NCBI GenBank assembly: GCA_900549975.1
Contig: URQK01000052.1
Coordinates: forward strand, 1 to 10,900
Direction: 5' to 3'
Source of the DNA: an uncultured Mollicutes bacterium
GTDB lineage: Bacteria; Bacillota_I; Bacilli_A; RFN20; CAG-826
Length of the DNA stretch: 10,900 nucleotides
Below, one piece after another: positions 6,427 through 10,900 of this stretch (the stretch's first letter is position 1; each line of letters opens with the position of its first letter). The notes under the pieces are model-generated. The model had not been told where the DNA came from and did no database searches. It worked only from the letters and a program-made list of their open reading frames with translations. The position numbers and the translations under genes were made by a program.

Positions 6427-6494
6427 TATTATTAAATCATAATTAATTGAATAATGAATGAAAAATTTATTTTAAAATCAATGATTTAATGATA
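6427..6494. repeat. Long AT-rich inverted repeat upstream of the flotillin gene
   Basis: Positions 6427-6440 pair with 6481-6494 over 14 bp with a single G-T wobble; the inner 10 bp (ATTAAATCAT/ATGATTTAAT) are perfect. The spacer is 40 nt and very AT-rich. No coding frame of useful length or ribosome binding site is present. It may be a cruciform or transcript structure ahead of the flotillin promoter, or simply a product of base composition. The rest of 6412-6519 shows nothing else I can name, apart from a weak extended -10 (TGATATATT, 6490-6498) with no convincing -35. Confidence 0.35.
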
Positions 6495-6519
6495 TATTTT
6501 AAGTGTTATTAAATTAATT

Positions 6520-6537
6520 TGTATATTGAAATATACA
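6520..6537. promoter_or_regulatory. Operator-like 8-2-8 palindrome upstream of the flotillin gene
   Basis: TGTATATTGAAATATACA is a perfect inverted repeat of two 8-bp arms around GA, ending 9 nt before the GGAGGT ribosome binding site (6547-6552) of the flotillin gene. Its length, symmetry and position fit the binding site of a dimeric repressor such as a PadR, TetR or GntR type protein. The regulator is not encoded in this window. Confidence 0.5.
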
Positions 6538-6559
6538 TGATAAAACGGAGGTAAGTATT

Positions 6560-8095
6560 ATGATTTTATCAGATGTAGTTGTAATTAGTCTAACCATTGG
6601 TGTTATTGTACTAGTGGTATTGTTAATTTTATTTGCGTGTAGTTATGTTAAAGCAGCACCAGATACCGCTATTATTGTGTCAGGACTAGGAAAAAGAAAG
6701 ATTCTTATTGGTAAAGCTGGCTTTAGAATTCCTTTTTTACAAAGAATTGATAAACTTTCATTAAGAGTATTTCAAGTTGATATTAAAACTGATGAGGCAA
6801 TTCCAACGTCTAATTTTATTAATATTCGTGTAGATGGCGTTGCTAATTTAAAGATATCTTCTGATCCCGAACTTCTTGATCGTGCTGCTGAATCAATTCT
6901 TAATATGACTGAATCAGACTTAATCAAACAAGTTCAACAAGTATTACAAGGTAATATGCGTGAAATTATTGGTACAGTAGATATTAAAAAACTTGTACAA
7001 GACCGTCAAGGTGTTGCATTATCAGTTAAAGACAATGTTGTTCCAGATATGGCTAAAATGGGAATTGAAGTAGTAAACTTTAATATTCAATCATTCGCAG
7101 ATGATAACCATGTGATTGAAAATTTAGGTATTGATAACATTTCTCAAATTTCAAAAGATGCTGCAATTGCTAAAGCAAATGCAGAAAGAGATGTTACCAT
7201 TGCTAAATCTAATGCTGAAGAAGCTGCTAATAGATCAAGAGTTGAAGCTAATCAAAAGATTATTGAACAAAATACATCTTTATCACTTAAAGAATCAGCG
7301 TTAAAACAACAAACAGATACCGCTAAAGCTACCGCTGATGCTGCTTATGCTATTGAGGAACAAAAACGTAAACAAGAGATTAACATTGCACAAATTAATG
7401 CTGATATTGCTAAGCGTGAACGTGAAGTAGAATTAGGACAAAAGGAAGTTGAACTTCAAGAAAGAAAACTTCAAGCTACTATTAATAAGCAAGCAGATGC
7501 AGAAAAGTATGCTAAAGAACAAGCTTCTGAAGCAGATTTATATGCTCGTCAAAAAGCTGCTGAAGCGAAAAAATATGAACTAGAACAAGAAGCAGAAATG
7601 GAAAAAATTAAGGCAGAAGCTGAAAAAGTTGCTCGCACTAAAGCAGCCGAAGCTTTAAAGATTCAAGCTGAAGCCGAAGCCGCTGCTCAAATCGCTAAGG
7701 CAAATGCTTTAAGAGAGGCAGCACTTGCGGAAGCTAAGGGCATTGAAGCAAAAGGTAAGGCAGAAGCTGATGCAATTAAAGCAAAAGCAGACGCGATGAA
7801 GCAATATGGAGAAGCAGCGACTCTACAATTAATTCTTGATTCTAATGTGCTTCCAGAAATTATTAAAGCATACTCTGAACCAATGGCTTCTGCAATGAGT
7901 AAAATTGACTCTATTACGATGTATGGCGAAGGAAATACAGCCAAATTAACTGAGGAATTATCTAAAAATGGTAATCAAATAATTGATGGGCTTCAAAAAG
8001 CCACAGGATTAGATATTAAATCTTTAATTGCTGGGTACCTAGGTGGAAAACTAATCGAGAAGAAAAAAGATGATACACCTAAAGAGAGCAAATAA
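6560..8095 (+). CDS. floT: Flotillin-like SPFH/band-7 membrane scaffold protein (FloT type)
   Basis: This 511-aa protein is close in size to B. subtilis FloT (509 aa) and has the same order of parts. A hydrophobic membrane segment covers about 6-27. An SPFH/band-7 domain covers about 30-195, with the usual A-K-M-G-I-E-V and N-F-N-I strands near 165-176. A very long Ala/Glu/Lys-rich coiled coil runs from about 200 to 415, built from degenerate A-E-A and K-A-E-A repeats. The conserved tail begins K-Q-Y-G-E-A-A and includes I-D-S-I-T-M-Y before a terminal region with a G-L-D-I-K-S-L element. Flotillins oligomerise into membrane microdomain assemblies that affect fluidity and protein complexes. 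The start has a strong GGAGGT 7 nt upstream. It appears monocistronic, bracketed by two terminators. The NfeD-type partner often encoded beside floT is not adjacent here. Confidence 0.9.
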   Translation: MILSDVVVISLTIGVIVLVVLLILFACSYVKAAPDTAIIVSGLGKRKILIGKAGFRIPFLQRIDKLSLRVFQVDIKTDEAIPTSNFINIRVDGVANLKISSDPELLDRAAESILNMTESDLIKQVQQVLQGNMREIIGTVDIKKLVQDRQGVALSVKDNVVPDMAKMGIEVVNFNIQSFADDNHVIENLGIDNISQISKDAAIAKANAERDVTIAKSNAEEAANRSRVEANQKIIEQNTSLSLKESALKQQTDTAKATADAAYAIEEQKRKQEINIAQINADIAKREREVELGQKEVELQERKLQATINKQADAEKYAKEQASEADLYARQKAAEAKKYELEQEAEMEKIKAEAEKVARTKAAEALKIQAEAEAAAQIAKANALREAALAEAKGIEAKGKAEADAIKAKADAMKQYGEAATLQLILDSNVLPEIIKAYSEPMASAMSKIDSITMYGEGNTAKLTEELSKNGNQIIDGLQKATGLDIKSLIAGYLGGKLIEKKKDDTPKESK

Positions 8096-8119
8096 TATTA
8101 CTAATTTCTAGAAATAATT

Positions 8120-8150
8120 AATCTCTGATGAAAAATCAGGGATTTTTTTT
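8120..8150 (+). terminator. Intrinsic terminator of the flotillin gene
   Basis: AATCTCTGAT (8120-8129) pairs with ATCAGGGATT (8135-8144) over 10 bp including one G-U, with loop GAAAA and a run of eight T (8143-8150). It nearly repeats the terminator at 6381-6411. Its T-run lies where the -35 of the next gene would be. Confidence 0.88.
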
Positions 8151-8162
8151 GTTTTGAGAAAA

Positions 8163-8171
8163 TGATATAAT
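8163..8171 (+). promoter_or_regulatory. Extended -10 promoter of the helicase gene, directly abutting the start codon
   Basis: TGATATAAT (8163-8171) is a perfect extended -10 (TGn plus TATAAT). No good -35 is seen: 17 bp upstream lies only the terminator T-run. With the -10 ending 6 nt before the ATG at 8178, transcription should start at or within a base or two of the A of the start codon, giving a leaderless message. Confidence 0.65.
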
Positions 8172-8177
8172 ATTAGT

Positions 8178-10811
8178 ATGAAAAATTTTGAAAATGTTAA
8201 ATTTAAAGGAAAATTTAGAGATTACCAAGATAGAGTATTAAACAATGCGGATAAATATCTTTTAAATGGTAAAATACATATAGTTGCCGCTCCTGGAAGT
8301 GGTAAGACCATTTTAGGATTAGAATTAATTCGTAAATTGAATGCACCGACAATAATTTTATCACCAACCACCACCATTAAATATCAATGGGGCGATCGTT
8401 TTAGAGAGTGTTTTTTGCCTTCTAATGAAAATATAGATGATTATTTTTCATATGATTTGCATGAAATCACTTTGATTAATTCTATAACTTACCAAGCTCT
8501 TCATTCAATTATGAACAAAATTAGTGTAGAAGAAGATGGTGAAGTAATAGATTATAGTAATCTTGATATTTTCGCACTAATAAAAAGACACAATGTTAAA
8601 ACAATTTGTTTAGATGAAGCACATCATTTACAAAACGAATGGCAAAAATCACTTGAAAAATTTATTGAAAAATTAGGCAATGACATTAAAATAATTGCCT
8701 TAACTGCAACACCACCATATGATGCTAAAAAAGCAGAATGGGATAGGTATGAAAAAGTATGCGGACCAATTGATGAAGAAATATTTGTTCCGGAGCTTGT
8801 AAAAGAACAAACATTATGTCCACACCAAGATTTTATATATTTTAATTACCCAACAAAGGAAGAAACTGCGATATTTAAAGAATACAAAGAGAACGTTTTG
8901 AAAGCTATAAATGAACTACGAAATTTAAAAATATACGATAAAGTGAATAATTATATTAATATGCTTTATGAAACTGAAGATGATACTTTATATGAAAATG
9001 TTAAACCAATTATTGCAAATTTGATTATTTTAAAATCCTTAAACTATGAATTAAATAAGAAAATGATTAATAAATTAACGATAAATCATTCGCTTCCAGA
9101 ACCGAATATATCTTATTATGAAATAGCGTATCAATATTTATTAAATGCTGATATTTTGGATGAGGAAGAAAAATCCACAATACTTAAGATTTTAAAAAAA
9201 TATGCAGTATTAGAAAAAGGATTAATAAATTTTTCATTAAAAGAGAGTTTTAAACGCAGCTTAATATGTTCATTAGGCAAACTTAATAGTATAGTTGAAA
9301 TAACTAAGCATGAGAGCGATAATCTTGGAGATAAATTAAGATTATTAATTCTCACAGATTATATAAAAAAAGAAAATCTAAATATAGTTTTTACAAATAA
9401 TAAGCCAATGAATATTAGTGTTGTTACAATTTTTGAATCACTTGCTAAAGCCAATCCGAATTATAAAATGGGCGTTTTATCTGGTAATTTAGTTATTTTG
9501 CCAACATATTGCAAAGAATATTTAAATGATTATGAAACAAAAATTCATCAAATTAAAGATAGCGGTTATTCGGAATTTAATTTTTCTAAAATCAAGAATA
9601 AAGAAAAAGTGGATATTGCTTCGAAATTATTTAAGGAAGGAATAATCAATATTATAATTGGAACAAAATCTTTGTTAGGTGAAGGCTGGGATTCTCCTTG
9701 TATTAATACATTAATTCTTGCTAGTTTTGTAGGAAGCTTTATGCTTTCTAATCAAATGCGCGGTAGAGCAATAAGAAAAGATAATAGTAATCCTAACAAA
9801 GTTGCTAATATTTGGCATCTAGCGACAATAGAACCAGAGTACATATTTGAAAATAACATAATAAAATCAACATATATAAAAAGCCAATTGGATTACAATG
9901 AAATAACATCATTAGATTATGACACACTAGTAAGAAGATTCGATTGCTTCGTCGGACCAAATTATGAAACTGGTGAGATAGAAAGTGGAATTGATCGATT
10001 AACAATAATAAAACCACCTTTTAATAAAGATGGAATCAAAAAAATCAATGAAAAAATGTTAGAATTATCTAAAAAAAGAGATTATTTTAAAAGTAATTGG
10101 GAAAAATCATTAGCTAAGAATTTTAAATTGATTGATGAAATCGAGGTTCCAACCACTCAAATAATTAAACCATTTAATTATTTAAGTTACGTTGGTATAG
10201 CTTTATATATTGCACTTGAATCAACAATAAGTGCTGGTATTATAAATATATTTACAGGTATTCTTATTTCTTCAGAAAATTATGATGGCGCTTTTTATAG
10301 AGTGTTATTTGTGCTTTTATTATTGATAATTTTATTTGTAATATTTGGTTTCTTGTTTATAAAATCAATTCATTATTTAATTTCTCATTCTTCTCCTAAA
10401 AAGAATATGGTTCATATTTCTAAAGCATTACTTAAAACTTTACAAGAAGCAGATTTGATTAGTTATAGGGCAAGTGTGAAAACAACAGGGAATGATATTT
10501 TTATTGGAATACATTTAAAAAATGCCAGTAATTTAGAACAAAATATCTTTAATCAAGCTATTAATGAATTCTTTTCACCTATCGATAATCCGCGATATAT
10601 TTTAATTTTTGAAAAATATAATTATCTAGATTATCAAAATTCTTTTGCTTGTCCAGCAATATTAGGTCAAAAAAAAGAAATGGTAGAGGCGTTTAAAAAT
10701 AATTTATTAGGACGAATAGGCAAATTTGAAATATTTTATACAAGAAACGAAGAAGGTCGAAAAAATTTAATAAAATGTAAGAAAAAATCATTCATAACTA
10801 TCAACTTTTAG
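8178..10811 (+). CDS. Membrane-anchored SF2 DEAH-type helicase of unknown role (C-terminal end possibly chimeric)
   Basis: This frame of 877 codons encodes an SF2 helicase/ATPase core. A Q-like F-R-D-Y-Q lies near 13-17. The Walker A is A-A-P-G-S-G-K-T (Lys43, Thr44), motif II is D-E-A-H (146-149) and motif III is T-A-T (176-178). After a mostly helical insert (about 225-390) with no domain I recognise comes the second RecA domain, with motif V G-E-G-W-D (501-505) and motif VI Q-M-R-G-R-A-I-R (about 526-533). Unusually, two strong hydrophobic segments follow (about 668-697 and 706-735), then a cytosolic tail of about 140 residues of unknown type. Both soluble parts would face the cytosol. It could be a defence or nucleic-acid-remodelling ATPase; no partner gene is visible. 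Frequent ATA codons set it apart from the aminopeptidase and suggest an accessory gene. There is no Shine-Dalgarno. The final ~10 residues may derive from joined foreign sequence. Confidence 0.82.
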   Translation: MKNFENVKFKGKFRDYQDRVLNNADKYLLNGKIHIVAAPGSGKTILGLELIRKLNAPTIILSPTTTIKYQWGDRFRECFLPSNENIDDYFSYDLHEITLINSITYQALHSIMNKISVEEDGEVIDYSNLDIFALIKRHNVKTICLDEAHHLQNEWQKSLEKFIEKLGNDIKIIALTATPPYDAKKAEWDRYEKVCGPIDEEIFVPELVKEQTLCPHQDFIYFNYPTKEETAIFKEYKENVLKAINELRNLKIYDKVNNYINMLYETEDDTLYENVKPIIANLIILKSLNYELNKKMINKLTINHSLPEPNISYYEIAYQYLLNADILDEEEKSTILKILKKYAVLEKGLINFSLKESFKRSLICSLGKLNSIVEITKHESDNLGDKLRLLILTDYIKKENLNIVFTNNKPMNISVVTIFESLAKANPNYKMGVLSGNLVILPTYCKEYLNDYETKIHQIKDSGYSEFNFSKIKNKEKVDIASKLFKEGIINIIIGTKSLLGEGWDSPCINTLILASFVGSFMLSNQMRGRAIRKDNSNPNKVANIWHLATIEPEYIFENNIIKSTYIKSQLDYNEITSLDYDTLVRRFDCFVGPNYETGEIESGIDRLTIIKPPFNKDGIKKINEKMLELSKKRDYFKSNWEKSLAKNFKLIDEIEVPTTQIIKPFNYLSYVGIALYIALESTISAGIINIFTGILISSENYDGAFYRVLFVLLLLIILFVIFGFLFIKSIHYLISHSSPKKNMVHISKALLKTLQEADLISYRASVKTTGNDIFIGIHLKNASNLEQNIFNQAINEFFSPIDNPRYILIFEKYNYLDYQNSFACPAILGQKKEMVEAFKNNLLGRIGKFEIFYTRNEEGRKNLIKCKKKSFITINF

Positions 10812-10900
10812 AAGAAAGTAACAAACAGATCAACGTGGAGCAGGAGAAACTTCTCCGTCATTTCCACTATTCAGACGAGGGTATTGCCATTTTCTCCGCT
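10781..10900 (+). CDS. Fragment of a Bacteroidota-type sensor histidine kinase (HAMP/PAS junction), likely from a chimeric join
   Basis: A frame open from just after a TAA at 10778-10780 to the window edge gives 40 codons. It contains N-Y-Q-L-L-E-E-S-N-K-Q-I and then LLRHFHYSDEGIAIFSA. This matches my recollection of the linker after HAMP and the first PAS strand in Bacteroides/Prevotella-type membrane sensor kinases (forms such as NYxQLEESNKxI...EKLLxHxHxSEEGIxxFSA). There is no start codon or ribosome binding site, so this is an interior piece of a gene rather than a gene start. GC from 10821 to 10900 is 37 of 80 bases (46%) against 18 of 80 (22%) in 10701-10780. It overlaps the last 31 bases of the helicase frame in another frame. 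A contig chimera is the simplest reading; a real insertion or gene-fusion boundary is the alternative. Confidence 0.6.

Noticed and set aside
6454..6489. Tiny 11-codon frame in the gap before the flotillin gene
   Set aside because: No ribosome binding site, and the sequence is low-complexity AT-rich.
7150..7800. Repetitive Ala/Glu/Lys-coding DNA as a possible tandem repeat array
   Set aside because: The repeats are degenerate heptad-like coiled-coil coding within the flotillin and are normal for this family; there is no unit of constant length at the DNA level.
464..10811. TGA reassigned to Trp, as in Mycoplasma-type codes
   Set aside because: Trp is TGG in conserved positions, and all genes reach full family length without reading through TGA. 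The absence of TGA stops among about ten genes is not unusual at this base composition.
1..10900. CRISPR array, tRNA, rRNA, insertion sequence or origin
   Set aside because: No regularly spaced direct repeats, cloverleaf sequences, transposase genes, terminal inverted repeats with target duplications or DnaA-box clusters were recognised by eye.

Overview
This window is AT-rich (roughly 30% GC or below) and reads with the standard code: Trp is TGG, and the visible stops are TAA or TAG. Its gene set is typical of an anaerobic or microaerophilic low-GC Bacillota or Mollicutes-like bacterium, probably an uncultured gut Bacilli/RF39- or Erysipelotrichales-type lineage. It holds an M18 aminopeptidase, paired half-size CHR transporters, a UgtP/MGDG-synthase-like glycosyltransferase, PlsC, a PerR-rubrerythrin-superoxide reductase operon and a FloT-type flotillin. 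The lineage is an inference. Most genes are on the + strand; only a partial ribF at the left edge is on the - strand.

Layout. Positions 1-293 (-) hold the N-terminal part of RibF, divergent from a + strand block. The divergent intergenic region (294-463) carries one good promoter for each direction and two inverted repeats. Next come an M18 aminopeptidase (464-1828) and two tightly packed short-chain CHR transporters (1831-3001). A new extended -10 promoter inside the end of the second CHR gene drives a lipid module: a GT28/MGDG-synthase-like glycosyltransferase (3047-4225) overlapping a PlsC acyltransferase (4225-5016) by one base.

A clear promoter plus a perfect 9-1-9 palindrome resembling a PerR box then precedes perR-rbr-sor (5094-6368). 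This compact peroxide/superoxide defence operon ends at an intrinsic terminator. PerR keeps all the metal-sensing and structural-zinc ligands, so the operon is probably autoregulated. The superoxide reductase keeps its catalytic iron site but has only half of the N-terminal desulforedoxin cysteines.

After a 191-bp AT-rich gap with an operator-like palindrome comes a monocistronic flotillin (6560-8095), closed by a second terminator almost identical to the first. The last complete frame (8178-10811) is the most unusual: an SF2 DEAH-type helicase with a long uncharacterised insert, two predicted transmembrane helices near the C-terminus and an unknown cytosolic tail. Its -10 box lies so close to the ATG that the mRNA is probably leaderless.

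The last ~100 bases change abruptly to about 46% GC. They encode, in an open frame running off the edge, a fragment that looks like a Bacteroidota sensor histidine kinase at its HAMP/PAS boundary. This is most easily read as a chimeric assembly junction, which would mean the last few residues of the helicase are not its own. No RNA genes, CRISPR arrays, insertion sequences or origins were recognised.
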